Assembly (NCBI GenBank): GCA_016293845.1
Contig: JAEDDH010000015.1
Coordinates: 1 to 64,000, forward strand
Source: Bacteroidales bacterium
Lineage (GTDB): Bacteria; Bacteroidota; Bacteroidia; Bacteroidales; UBA3824
Length of the DNA stretch: 64,000 nt
Reading direction: 5' to 3'
A program made the translations under genes and the position numbers. The stretch's first letter is position 1; each line of letters opens with the position of its first letter. Under the pieces are notes generated by a model, which worked only from the letters and a program-made list of their open reading frames with translations, ran no database searches and was not told the DNA's origin. Shown piece by piece: positions 34,949 to 44,275 of the stretch.

Positions 34949-37141
34949 TTAGTGTCCTTTTTCTGAGATGTACATTATACGCATAAGTCTAAGTTCTTCC
35001 TCGCTGTATTCGTCTTCGCCAAGAGCTTTGAGAGCCTCGTCGATTGATTCGGTTTCGGCGTGGTCAAAATAGTCGTACACCTCTTGTTGACGTTCCTCGT
35101 CGATAATGCGGTCAACGTAGTAGTTGAGGTTGAGTTTTGTGCCTGAGTTCATAATCGACTCAATTTCGCCGAGTAGTTCGTCCATTTCCAACTGCTTAGC
35201 TTCGCAGATGTCTTCAAGGTCGATTTGACGGTCGATACTCTGGATAATGTAAACCTTGAGTCCCGATTTTGAAACCACCGACTTAACCACCATATCTTGG
35301 GGTCGCTCAATCTCTTTTTCCTGAACGTATCTCTTGATTAATTCTACAAACTCTTTGCCGAATTTCTGCGCTTTGCCGTATCCTACGCCCACAATTTGGG
35401 TCAATTCTTCCAATGTGATAGGATATTGCACCGCCATATCTTCGAGCGACGAATCTTGGAAAATTACAAACGGAGGAACGCCTTTTTGTTTCGACACCTT
35501 TTTGCGGAGGTCTTTCAAAAGTTTGAAGAGTTCTGGGTCGGATGCGCCGCCGTTCATTCCGCGTGGAGTGGTGTCGTCGCTGTCGTCCTCCTCGTTTTCG
35601 TAGTCGTGGTTTTTAACGAGTTTTATGTCGAACGGACTCTTAAGGAACTCGTGTCCTTTGGCGGTGAGTTTCAAAAGTCCGTAGTTTTCAATATCTTTTT
35701 GCAAGAAACCGTAAACGAGCGATTGACGAAGCACGGCGTTCCAATAGTTTTCGTCTCCGAGGTCTTCGCCGCAGCCAAAACACTGTAGTTTGTGGTGTTT
35801 ATAGGTTTTAACCTGCGAATCGGCAACACCAGAAAGCACTTTTGCCACGTGTTCGGTTTTGAATTTTTCTTTGATAATGAGTATAACCTTGAGAGCCAAA
35901 AGAATCGACTCTTTGCCTTCGAAAGTTTTTTGCGGGTGACGGCAGTTGTCGCAGTTTCCACACGGCTCGGGAAGAATTTCGCCAAAATAGTTTAGAAGCA
36001 TCTTGCTGCGACACATTGATGTTTCAGCGTATGCCACTGTTTCGGCAAGTAGCTGACGACCGATCTCTTGTTCGCTCAGGGGTTTGCCCTGCATAAACTT
36101 CTCTAATTTCTGAATATCTTTGAACGAGTAGAACGCGATACATTGACCTTCGCCTCCGTCGCGACCTGCACGACCGGTCTCTTGATAGTAGCCTTCGAGA
36201 CTCTTGGGCATATCGTAGTGGATAACGAAGCGAACATCGGGCTTGTCGATACCCATACCGAACGCTATTGTTGCCACAATTACGTCAGCCTCCTCCATAA
36301 GAAATTTATCCTGGTTGGCACTACGTGTGGCAGAATCCATACCTGCGTGATAGGGAAGAGCCTTGATGTCGTTAACGCACAGTGTTTGAGCAAGTTCTTC
36401 TACTTTTTTGCGGCTGAGGCAGTAGATGATACCACTTTTGCCTTTATTGTTTTTGATAAACTTGATAATCTGACGATCGATGTCGATTTTCGGACGCACC
36501 TCGTAGTAGAGATTAGCGCGGAAAAACGATGATTTAAACACATCGGCGTCTAATATTCCGAGGTTTTTTTGAATATCATGCTGCACTTTAGGAGTGGCGG
36601 TGGCTGTGAGGGCTATAATCGGGCTACGACCAATCTCCTCGATAATAGGACGGATTCGGCGGTATTCGGGGCGGAAATCGTGACCCCATTCCGATATACA
36701 GTGAGCCTCGTCGATGGCATAGAACGAAATTTTAACCCCACGGAGAAATTCGATGTTCTCCTCTTTGGTGAGGCTTTCTGGTGCAACGTATAGCAGTTTA
36801 GTTTTGCCTTCTACAATGTCGGCTTTAACTTGTGCAATCTGCTGTTTCGACAGCGAACTGTTGAGGAAGTGAGCAATGCTTTCGTTGGTGCTTATGCTGC
36901 GCATCGAATCCACTTGGTTTTTCATCAATGCGATAAGCGGCGAAATCACAATCGCCGTGCCTTCGAGCATAAGCGAGGGCAATTGGTAGCAAAGCGACTT
37001 ACCTCCGCCGGTGGGCATTAATACAAAGGTGTCGCGGCCTGCCAAAACGTTTTTTACTACTACTTCTTGGTCTCCTTTAAATCGGTCGAATCCAAAAAAC
37101 TTGTGCAGATACTCTGCTAAATCGTCTGTCCTTTTTGCCAT
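34949..37141 (-). CDS. recQ: ATP-dependent DNA helicase RecQ
   Basis: A 730-residue 3'-5' DNA helicase of the RecQ family, used in recombination and replication-fork repair. It shows Walker A TGGGKS (about 44-49), DEAH (144-147), motif V TIAFGMGIDKP and motif VI QETGRAGRDG (about 320-329). The zinc-binding cysteines of the RQC region are present (CRSKMLLNYFGE, then CGNCDNC; about 377, 394, 397, 400), as is an HRDC domain (about 530-605). The C-terminal tail ends ALKALGEDEYSEEELRLMRI, as in other Bacteroidales RecQ proteins. All key residues are present. It is the first gene of a three-gene operon with the giant RecQ-like helicase and the coiled-coil protein. Confidence 0.96.
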   Translation of the reverse strand: MAKRTDDLAEYLHKFFGFDRFKGDQEVVVKNVLAGRDTFVLMPTGGGKSLCYQLPSLMLEGTAIVISPLIALMKNQVDSMRSISTNESIAHFLNSSLSKQQIAQVKADIVEGKTKLLYVAPESLTKEENIEFLRGVKISFYAIDEAHCISEWGHDFRPEYRRIRPIIEEIGRSPIIALTATATPKVQHDIQKNLGILDADVFKSSFFRANLYYEVRPKIDIDRQIIKFIKNNKGKSGIIYCLSRKKVEELAQTLCVNDIKALPYHAGMDSATRSANQDKFLMEEADVIVATIAFGMGIDKPDVRFVIHYDMPKSLEGYYQETGRAGRDGGEGQCIAFYSFKDIQKLEKFMQGKPLSEQEIGRQLLAETVAYAETSMCRSKMLLNYFGEILPEPCGNCDNCRHPQKTFEGKESILLALKVILIIKEKFKTEHVAKVLSGVADSQVKTYKHHKLQCFGCGEDLGDENYWNAVLRQSLVYGFLQKDIENYGLLKLTAKGHEFLKSPFDIKLVKNHDYENEEDDSDDTTPRGMNGGASDPELFKLLKDLRKKVSKQKGVPPFVIFQDSSLEDMAVQYPITLEELTQIVGVGYGKAQKFGKEFVELIKRYVQEKEIERPQDMVVKSVVSKSGLKVYIIQSIDRQIDLEDICEAKQLEMDELLGEIESIMNSGTKLNLNYYVDRIIDEERQQEVYDYFDHAETESIDEALKALGEDEYSEEELRLMRIMYISEKGH

Positions 37142-37351
37142 ATCGCGTTTCTTTTTTCTCTAATCATTAATTGTTACCATAAATCTTTTGCCCCTATTTT
37201 TTGGCTTACGGGCGTAATACAAATTTCAAAAAATTATTCTGATATTTCAAAATAATTTGCAATATTTTTTAATAATTTAACACAATATTTTTTAACGTAC
37301 TTAATAATAGTGCGTTATAAATATTGAAATAATAAATATCAATGGATTTTT

Positions 37352-39547
37352 TTAGATTTTTACGCCAATAACCGTGGTGTCGTCCATTTGGATATAGGAG
37401 TTTTTCCACTCGTTGAATGTCGACAAGAGTATTTTGTTCTGTTCTTCAAAGGGAAGATTGGCGTTGTTGGTAAGCATTTCGCGAAAACGTTTTGCCATAA
37501 ATTTTCGTCCCTCTGAACCTCCGAATTGGTCTTGGTAACCGTCGGAATATATATAAAAGGTGGTGGGCTTGCTGATGTCGATGTTGTGGCAAGTAAAATT
37601 CTTTTGGTCGCCCTTTTGGATACCGCCAATGGCTTTGAGGTCGCCGTTTACCTTGTGCACCTCGTTGTCTTGGACATAGAGCAGAGGTGATTTTGCACCC
37701 GCAAACTGCAGAGTGTGAGTGTTTTTGTCGATGGTGCAGATGGCTGCGTCCATGCCGTCGTTGTTTTGAGAAGTATCTTGCTGAAGGGTGGCAATCACCA
37801 ATTTGTTGAGTTCGTTGAGGATTATATCAGGTTGTGTAATCTTCTGAAAATTAACTATTTGGTTTAATAATGCATCGCCAAGCATACTCATAAACGCACC
37901 GGGAACGCCGTGTCCTGTGCAGTCGATTACGGCAAGAAGAATTTTGCTATCATCGTCAATATCAGCTTCTTTGCGGCGGAAAAGCGATGGCGGACGCTCA
38001 ACTTTTACCTCCGAAAACCAATAGAAATCGCCGCTTACTGCCTCGCGCGGATGAAAATATACAAATCCGTCGCTAAAATGCCGCTTAAGAAATTCTGTGC
38101 CGGGCAGCATTGCGTTTTGGATACGCGCCGCATAGTTGATCGACGATTTGATATCTATGTTCTGACGTTCGATTTCTGCCTTTTGATGGTTGATTTCTTC
38201 GTTTTGACTTGTGAGTTTTTGGTTTATCTTGTTGGTTTTGCGACTGTTGTAGATGATATACGCCATAAAGCCAATGCCAATTACACCAATTATTACAAAT
38301 ATGGTGATAATGAGTTTGTTGCGGCTGAGTTTGGCTTCGGCAATGGCAAGTTCTTTTTCTTTTTCTTTGGTAGAGATGCTCACTTGGAGTTCTGAAAAAC
38401 TTTCGGCTTTACGTGCCTCAAACACTGAATCTTGCACTTGGGTATACCTATAAAGCAGGGTGTATGCGCTGTCGGTTTTGCCAAGTTTGCTGTTTACATC
38501 AGATAGCAATAGAAGCGATTCGGCTTTGGTGCTGAGCCAACCGTTCATTTCTGACATTGAGAGCGATGTCTGCGCCATCTGCTGTGCCATGTAATATTTT
38601 TCTTGCAAATAGTTGATTCTTCCCTGACGTGTAAAAACCGCTGCAATATCGTGATACATAGATAGTTCTTCAAAAAGGTTGTATGCCTTTTGATAGTTGT
38701 TGTAGGCGGTTTGGTAGTTTTGTTTGTGAAAATGCATCTCGCCTAATGCAAAATATGCGTTGGCAATCTCTTTTTTGTTGCCGGCTATGCGAAACCGTGC
38801 TACCGCTTGTTCAAGCATTTTTTCTTCATTCTCATAATCCTCATTGCGGTCGTAGAGCAGGGCAAGAAACTTGTAGGTTTCGGCAATGAGTTGAGGCTCT
38901 TTGGTTTCGAGACTTATTTTGAGTGCGTCGTCAAAATTGATTTCGGCTTGTTCGTATTGATACATAGCAAGGTTTACTGTGCCGATGTTGTTTTTGGCAC
39001 GTGCCTGACCCGCCAGGTCGTTGATTTGGGTGAAAATGCTGTCAGACTGCATGTAATACGACATTGCCACATCCTCAACGTTTTGGATAAAGTATGTGCG
39101 GCCGATATTGAGCAACGCGTAGGCTATTTCGCGTTTAGAATCCAGTTCGCGGTAAAGGGTGTAGGCATCGAGGTAGTTTTGCATTGCCATATAATACACC
39201 TTTTGGTCAAAATATATGTCGGCGATTTTTTCTTGCCAAAGTGCCATCGAAGGCTTATCTTCGGCGGCAGTGGCGATCTGAAGGGCTTGTCCGGCATATT
39301 CGAGGGCAAGGTAGGGTTGCGAAATGCTACTAAGATTGTAAAGTTTGCTTAGTATCGAGCAGATTTCCTTGTCGGAGGCGTTGTTGGAATATGAATTTTG
39401 CAAAACAATATCGAGACTATCGATTTTGCGCTCGTTGGAGGTTTGTGAATATGCGTTTAGCGACGGAATTATCATCGCTATTACAATGGCGGCAAAATAT
39501 ATACCTTTAAATAAATGCCTGTATATCAATTTTTTAAGTAACATCAT
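37352..39547 (-). CDS. TPR-repeat membrane protein with SpoIIE/PP2C phosphatase domain
   Basis: A 731-residue signalling protein. It has a signal peptide or first helix (about 12-34), TPR repeats in the periplasm (about 60-390, for example IAYALLNIGRTYF, AQARAKNNIGTVNLAMYQYE and IANAYFALGEMHFHKQNYQ) and one transmembrane helix (about 408-431, LIITIFVIIGVIGIGFMAYII). A short coiled coil and a PP2C-type SpoIIE domain (about 490-731) follow, with REAVSGDFYW, DCTGHGVPGAFMSMLG and IYSDGYQDQFGG, whose aspartates bind two metal ions. It probably dephosphorylates a phosphoprotein such as an anti-sigma antagonist in response to an envelope signal. The gene is divergent from a LytTR response regulator. 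Confidence 0.87.
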   Translation of the reverse strand: MMLLKKLIYRHLFKGIYFAAIVIAMIIPSLNAYSQTSNERKIDSLDIVLQNSYSNNASDKEICSILSKLYNLSSISQPYLALEYAGQALQIATAAEDKPSMALWQEKIADIYFDQKVYYMAMQNYLDAYTLYRELDSKREIAYALLNIGRTYFIQNVEDVAMSYYMQSDSIFTQINDLAGQARAKNNIGTVNLAMYQYEQAEINFDDALKISLETKEPQLIAETYKFLALLYDRNEDYENEEKMLEQAVARFRIAGNKKEIANAYFALGEMHFHKQNYQTAYNNYQKAYNLFEELSMYHDIAAVFTRQGRINYLQEKYYMAQQMAQTSLSMSEMNGWLSTKAESLLLLSDVNSKLGKTDSAYTLLYRYTQVQDSVFEARKAESFSELQVSISTKEKEKELAIAEAKLSRNKLIITIFVIIGVIGIGFMAYIIYNSRKTNKINQKLTSQNEEINHQKAEIERQNIDIKSSINYAARIQNAMLPGTEFLKRHFSDGFVYFHPREAVSGDFYWFSEVKVERPPSLFRRKEADIDDDSKILLAVIDCTGHGVPGAFMSMLGDALLNQIVNFQKITQPDIILNELNKLVIATLQQDTSQNNDGMDAAICTIDKNTHTLQFAGAKSPLLYVQDNEVHKVNGDLKAIGGIQKGDQKNFTCHNIDISKPTTFYIYSDGYQDQFGGSEGRKFMAKRFREMLTNNANLPFEEQNKILLSTFNEWKNSYIQMDDTTVIGVKI

Positions 39548-39677
39548 CTTTATTAAAATACAACGTTTTTAGTGCATAATCTATGCCTAATATTTAAGTT
39601 GGCGATATTTTTTATGAACGTTTTTTTTGGGATTCTGCGCAAAATGGTGTTATTTTGTAACATAAAAAAACAAGACT

Positions 39678-40403
39678 ATGAACTGTTTGGTAATCGACGA
39701 CGACGAGGCAGTGGGCGTGTATATGCGCAAACTGATAGAGGATACGGGATTTCTCAATCTGCTTGGCTACTATTCTAATCCGAGTGTGGCGGTGGGCTTT
39801 ATTATGTCAAACATCGACCTTATCGACCTTGTGTTTGTGGATGTGGAGATGCCCGGACTTACAGGTATCGACCTGATTTCGTCGCTCGGCACTATGGCCG
39901 AAAGAATCAAATTTGTGGTGATTTCGAGTAAAGACAAGTATGCCATCGACGCTCTTGAAAACAATGTGGCGGCGTATATTCTCAAACCTGTAAACCCAGT
40001 AAACTTTTTGAAAGCCGTGTCGAAGGTGCGCAACATGGTGGAAAATACGGCACAAACCGAAGCTTCGCCAACTTTTTTTATCCGCACCACCGACAACCGT
40101 TATGTAAAGATTAATTGGCACGATGTATATTGGCTTGAGGTTAACCGCAACAATATATTTATCAACACTTTCGATGCTTGCTACGAAATTCAATCTACGC
40201 TCAAGGATATTTCTACAAAACTGCCAGCCGGACTTTTTTTCAAGACCCACCGCAGTTTTATTGTCAATATCAGCCACATAGAGGTTATCGAGCCCGATTT
40301 TATTTTGATGAAAACAAGCAAAAAGGATGTTCAGATACCCCTCTCGCGCAACTACCGTCCCGAATTTCTTGCCAAAGTGAATGTGCTGAATAGGGGAGAG
40401 TAG
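39678..40403 (+). CDS. LytTR-family response regulator
   Basis: A 241-residue two-domain regulator. The receiver domain (1-120) has the acidic pocket IDDDE (about 6-10), the phospho-acceptor aspartate in FVDVEMPGLTG (about 54) and the lysine in YILKPVNP. The LytTR DNA-binding domain (about 135-235) shows DNRYVKINWHDVYWLEVNRN and FFKTHRSFIVN. It binds DNA as a dimer to control transcription. No histidine kinase gene is adjacent. The divergent neighbour is the TPR-SpoIIE phosphatase, which suggests cross-regulation, although this is inference. Confidence 0.9.
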   Translation: MNCLVIDDDEAVGVYMRKLIEDTGFLNLLGYYSNPSVAVGFIMSNIDLIDLVFVDVEMPGLTGIDLISSLGTMAERIKFVVISSKDKYAIDALENNVAAYILKPVNPVNFLKAVSKVRNMVENTAQTEASPTFFIRTTDNRYVKINWHDVYWLEVNRNNIFINTFDACYEIQSTLKDISTKLPAGLFFKTHRSFIVNISHIEVIEPDFILMKTSKKDVQIPLSRNYRPEFLAKVNVLNRGE

Positions 40404-40423
40404 TTTTTTTTATCATTTTGCTG

Positions 40424-40454
40424 TTGCTTTATTGGTTTATTTTTTGTACATTTG
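40424..40454 (+). promoter_or_regulatory. promoter of the phoH2 operon (-33 TTG, -7 TACATTTG)
   Basis: TTG at 40424-40426 and TACATTTG at 40447-40454 with a 20-base spacer, 31 bases before the ATG at 40486. Confidence 0.6.
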
Positions 40455-40485
40455 AACTTGTTATTAATTTTTAAAACGAACCGTT

Positions 40486-41820
40486 ATGAAGCAATCAAAT
40501 AAAAAGACATTTGTGCTTGACACCAACGTGATTCTGCACGATTATCACAGCATTTTTAACTTTGAGGAAAACGACATTGTGATTCCAATTGTGGTGTTGG
40601 AAGAGCTCGATAAATTTAAAAAAGGCAACGAAACTATCAACTTGCAGGCTCGTGAGTTTATGCGCGAACTCGACCGCCTTACCGAAATTGGCGTTGACCT
40701 TGAAGATGGTATACCTCTCGGCAAAGACCGCGGCACACTTTATATTATTAATGGCAAACCTTTCAACAAGGCTATGCAGATGGCTTTTTCGGAGCAAATT
40801 CCTGACCATAAGATACTTGCTGTGGCTCTTTGGGAAAAAGAACAATTCCCCGATAAACATGTTATCCTTGTATCTCAGGATATTAACCTGCGTATGAAAG
40901 CCCGTGCCTTGAAAATGGAGGCGCAAGATTACAAGACAGGCAAAGTGGCAGACACCGCCCGTATTTTTGACAGAATGCGCACATTACCAAATACTTCTGA
41001 CGATTTTGTGGGCCGCCTTTACCGCGAAAGTGTAATTACAATGGATAAGAGCGGTCTTGAAAATGATTTTTACGCCAACGAGTATTTTATAGTGGGCGAC
41101 GAAAAGTCAAACGTGCTTTGCTATTACAATCAGAATCTCGGTGTGATAGAGAAAGTTAAGAAAGTGCGTGCATCGGGCATTACTCCGCGAAATGCTGAGC
41201 AGAGTTTTGCAATGGATGCTCTTATGCGTTCTGATATTCAGTTGATTACCGTAACAGGCAAGGCAGGCACAGGCAAAACCCTTATGGCATTGGCTGCTGC
41301 TTTGGAACAGGCAAAGGGATATGGACAGATTTACCTTTCGCGTCCTGTGGTGGCTCTTGGCGGCAAAGATTTGGGATACCTCCCCGGCAACGAAAAACAA
41401 AAAATATCGCCCTATATGCAGCCGTTGTTTGATAATCTGAATGTTATAAAACACGCCCTTGGTGTAAATAGCAAGGCAAGTCAGAGTTTTGATGCCATGA
41501 TTAAGGAAGAAAAACTATTGATAACCCCGCTTGCATATATCCGTGGACGAAGCCTCTCGAACGTGTTCTTTATTGTTGACGAATCGCAAAACCTTACTCC
41601 TCACGAAATTAAGACAATTATCACTCGGGCGGGCGAAGGCACCAAGATGGTTTTTACCGGCGACGTGGAACAAATCGACAGTCCTTTCTTGGATATGCGT
41701 TCCAATGGACTTTCGTATCTTGCCGACAAGATGAAGGGGCAAACGCCGTTTGTGCACATCAACCTTACCCACGGCGAGCGTAGCTCGTTGGCGGATCTTG
41801 CAAGCCGTCTGTTAGACTAA
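40486..41820 (+). CDS. PhoH2-type protein: PIN-domain RNase fused to PhoH ATPase
   Basis: A 444-residue protein with an N-terminal PIN ribonuclease domain (about 8-150: TFVLDTNVILHDY, then VLEELDKFKKG and LVSQDINLRMKA, carrying the acidic catalytic residues) and a C-terminal PhoH ATPase (about 230-444). The ATPase has Walker A TGKAGTGKTLMALA (about 255-268), Walker B FFIVDESQNLTP (about 360) and FTGDVEQID. PhoH2 proteins unwind and cut RNA in an ATP-dependent way. First gene of a four-gene plus-strand operon; the PIF1-like helicase starts 17 bases later. Confidence 0.92.
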   Translation: MKQSNKKTFVLDTNVILHDYHSIFNFEENDIVIPIVVLEELDKFKKGNETINLQAREFMRELDRLTEIGVDLEDGIPLGKDRGTLYIINGKPFNKAMQMAFSEQIPDHKILAVALWEKEQFPDKHVILVSQDINLRMKARALKMEAQDYKTGKVADTARIFDRMRTLPNTSDDFVGRLYRESVITMDKSGLENDFYANEYFIVGDEKSNVLCYYNQNLGVIEKVKKVRASGITPRNAEQSFAMDALMRSDIQLITVTGKAGTGKTLMALAAALEQAKGYGQIYLSRPVVALGGKDLGYLPGNEKQKISPYMQPLFDNLNVIKHALGVNSKASQSFDAMIKEEKLLITPLAYIRGRSLSNVFFIVDESQNLTPHEIKTIITRAGEGTKMVFTGDVEQIDSPFLDMRSNGLSYLADKMKGQTPFVHINLTHGERSSLADLASRLLD

Positions 41821-41837
41821 TATTTAAAGGTGTTGAA

Positions 41838-44273
41838 ATGGATTTTGTAACCAACGAGAGATTACAGTTAGCATTTGACTATATAAGTTTTACTGGTCGC
41901 AACGTTTTTCTTACGGGTAAGGCTGGCACTGGCAAAACTACCTTTCTTAAACGTTTGCAATCGTTATCGCCTAAGCGAATGATAGTTACATCGCCCACGG
42001 GCGTGGCGGCGGTGAATGCGGGCGGAGTAACTCTCCATTCGTTTTTTCAACTGCCGCTGGGTCCGCAAACGCCTGACAGTCAAGCCGAAAACGAGCATAA
42101 GTTTTCTAAAATTAAAATAGACATTATCCGCTCGCTCGAACTGCTTGTGATTGACGAGATTAGTATGGTGCGTGCCGACCTTTTAGATTCGGTAGATAAA
42201 GTTTTGCGGCGATTTAGGCGTTCCAAAAAGCCATTCGGAGGAGTTCAACTGTTGCTTATCGGTGATATGCAGCAACTTTCGCCTGTGGTGCGTCCCGAAG
42301 ATGAGGAGATTCTAAAACCTTATTACTCAACGTATTATTTCTTCGGTAGTCTTGCTTGGCAAAAAACCTCGTATGTGTGTATCGAACTCAACCAAATTTT
42401 TCGTCAAACCGACAATGAATATATCTCGATACTCAACGCCATACGCAGTGGTGTGGCAGATCAAAATACATTAAAACGCCTTAATACTCGATATATTCCT
42501 AATTATCAGCCCGATAAAAACGATGATGTGGTAACGCTCGTTACCACCAACGCCCAAGCCGAGCGTATCAATTCGCTTCATCTTCTCGAACTCGATACCG
42601 ATAAGCAAACTTTTGATGCTGAGGTAATTGGCGATTTTCCTGAATCGTCGTTTCCTGTGGAAAAGAAGCTTACCCTCAAAGTGGGCAGCGTGGTGATGTT
42701 TTTAAAAAATGACACTGGCGAAGAGCGGAGGTTTTTTAACGGAAAAATTGGCCGCATAATAGGTTTCGACTCCGACGGCGTAAAGGTAAAATGCAAAGAT
42801 TCTGACGAGGATATTTTTGTAAAACCTATGCGTTGGGAAAACAACAAATACACTATTGACCCAGTTACCAAGGAGATAAAGGAAGAAAACGTGGGCACGT
42901 TTACCCAAATTCCATTGAAAACCGCTTGGGCTGTTACTATTCACAAAAGTCAGGGTTTGACATTCGACCGATTGCTGCTAAATGCTCGCCATAGCTTTGC
43001 CCACGGACAGGTTTATGTGGCTCTCAGCCGTTGCCGCACGCTCGAAGGTTTGGTTTTGCTGCAACCGTTGAACGCCGCCGACGTGATTAGCGACCCAACT
43101 ATTCAAAATTTTGCGCAAGACGTTGAAAACAACATACCTACGGGCAATGACCTTGCCAACGACCGCCGCACATATTTCTTTAATCTTGTGGCAGATTTGT
43201 TTGATTTTAGTAAAATTCACGCCGCTGTGCAAACCTTGCAACATGCTGTTGCCGAGGCAGGTAGTTCGTTTCTTGGCGACAAGTCGCTTTTCGAGGGTGT
43301 GGATTCTACCATTTATGCCCAAATGATGACCGTGGCAGAAAAATTCAATGCCGTTATCAACGAAAAATATGGTTCGTTGCCCGACCCTGAGCAGCTGCCC
43401 GAACTTGTGGAGCGCGTTACCAAGGGATGCGGTTATTATCAAGACAAGATGGAAGCATTTTTGAAACCGCTTGCCAACGAGTTTGCATTCAACTGCGACG
43501 ATAAGGCCAAATCTAAACGCATAGAGGAGGCTTTTGAAGAGTTTAAAAAACTTTATTTGGTAAAATATGGCTGCGTTGAAAAGATTAAAGAAGGATTTTC
43601 GATAAAACAATATCTCGACACTAAGGCAAAACTTTCGATGGAAAATGTTTCTACCAAAACATCGTTAAGCTCAGCAAATAAGACAGTTAAGTCGGGTAGC
43701 AAAAATCCTACACTCTATAAAGCTCTCGTTGATTGGCGTGCCAATATGTCAGACGAGATAGGTTTAGAGCCCGCCGATATAGTTTCGTATCGCACATTGC
43801 TTGCAATTTCAGATGCTGTTCCCGCTGAATATAAAGAACTTATCAAAATCAAGGGAATGGGCGGCAACAAAGGCAAGGCTTACGGAAAGCATATTTTTGA
43901 AATTGTGTACAAATGGCGAGCTGAAAACGGTTTTGCGGTGGATGAGAATTTGTTTCAAAAGTCGCTTTTCGATGCGCTCTCTACCGAAGAAAAGACCCTT
44001 GCGCTCTTTAACAAAGGCAATACCGCCGAACAGATAGCCGAGGAGCGAGGTTTAGCACGTTCCACAGTGTTTGGACATTTGGCTAAGTACGTGGAAGCCG
44101 GCGAGATACCGCCCGAAAAAATCATCGGCAAAGAGGTTTATGTAGAAATCGGCAAGTTTATCGACGACAATCCTAAGTTGCGAGGACTCAATGAAATCCG
44201 CACTGGTCTTGGTGAAAAATTTTCTTACGACCAAATACGCATTGCTTTGGCAGGCTTTAAAAACGAAAACTAA
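41838..44273 (+). CDS. PIF1/RecD-like SF1 helicase with HRDC and helix-turn-helix domains
   Basis: An 811-residue protein. The SF1 helicase core occupies about residues 1-430, with Walker A LTGKAGTGKTTFL (about 26-38), DEISMVRADLLD (motif II), IGDMQQLSPV (III), ELNQIFRQTD (IV), TIHKSQGLTFD (V) and YVALSRCRTLEGL (VI). A helical linker is followed by an HRDC domain (about 620-695: LYKALVDWRANMSDE, then IKGMGGNKGKAYG) and a C-terminal HTH_40-like domain (about 715-811: GNTAEQIAEERGLARSTVFGH). This fusion is common in Bacteroidota. It probably resolves DNA or RNA structures. It sits between phoH2 and the nitrilase gene. Confidence 0.9.
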   Translation: MDFVTNERLQLAFDYISFTGRNVFLTGKAGTGKTTFLKRLQSLSPKRMIVTSPTGVAAVNAGGVTLHSFFQLPLGPQTPDSQAENEHKFSKIKIDIIRSLELLVIDEISMVRADLLDSVDKVLRRFRRSKKPFGGVQLLLIGDMQQLSPVVRPEDEEILKPYYSTYYFFGSLAWQKTSYVCIELNQIFRQTDNEYISILNAIRSGVADQNTLKRLNTRYIPNYQPDKNDDVVTLVTTNAQAERINSLHLLELDTDKQTFDAEVIGDFPESSFPVEKKLTLKVGSVVMFLKNDTGEERRFFNGKIGRIIGFDSDGVKVKCKDSDEDIFVKPMRWENNKYTIDPVTKEIKEENVGTFTQIPLKTAWAVTIHKSQGLTFDRLLLNARHSFAHGQVYVALSRCRTLEGLVLLQPLNAADVISDPTIQNFAQDVENNIPTGNDLANDRRTYFFNLVADLFDFSKIHAAVQTLQHAVAEAGSSFLGDKSLFEGVDSTIYAQMMTVAEKFNAVINEKYGSLPDPEQLPELVERVTKGCGYYQDKMEAFLKPLANEFAFNCDDKAKSKRIEEAFEEFKKLYLVKYGCVEKIKEGFSIKQYLDTKAKLSMENVSTKTSLSSANKTVKSGSKNPTLYKALVDWRANMSDEIGLEPADIVSYRTLLAISDAVPAEYKELIKIKGMGGNKGKAYGKHIFEIVYKWRAENGFAVDENLFQKSLFDALSTEEKTLALFNKGNTAEQIAEERGLARSTVFGHLAKYVEAGEIPPEKIIGKEVYVEIGKFIDDNPKLRGLNEIRTGLGEKFSYDQIRIALAGFKNEN

Positions 44274-44275
44274 CT

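Noticed and set aside
42978..43610. Open frame of 210 codons antisense to the PIF1-like helicase
   Set aside because: Complement of a well-supported coding frame, with no recognisable domain.
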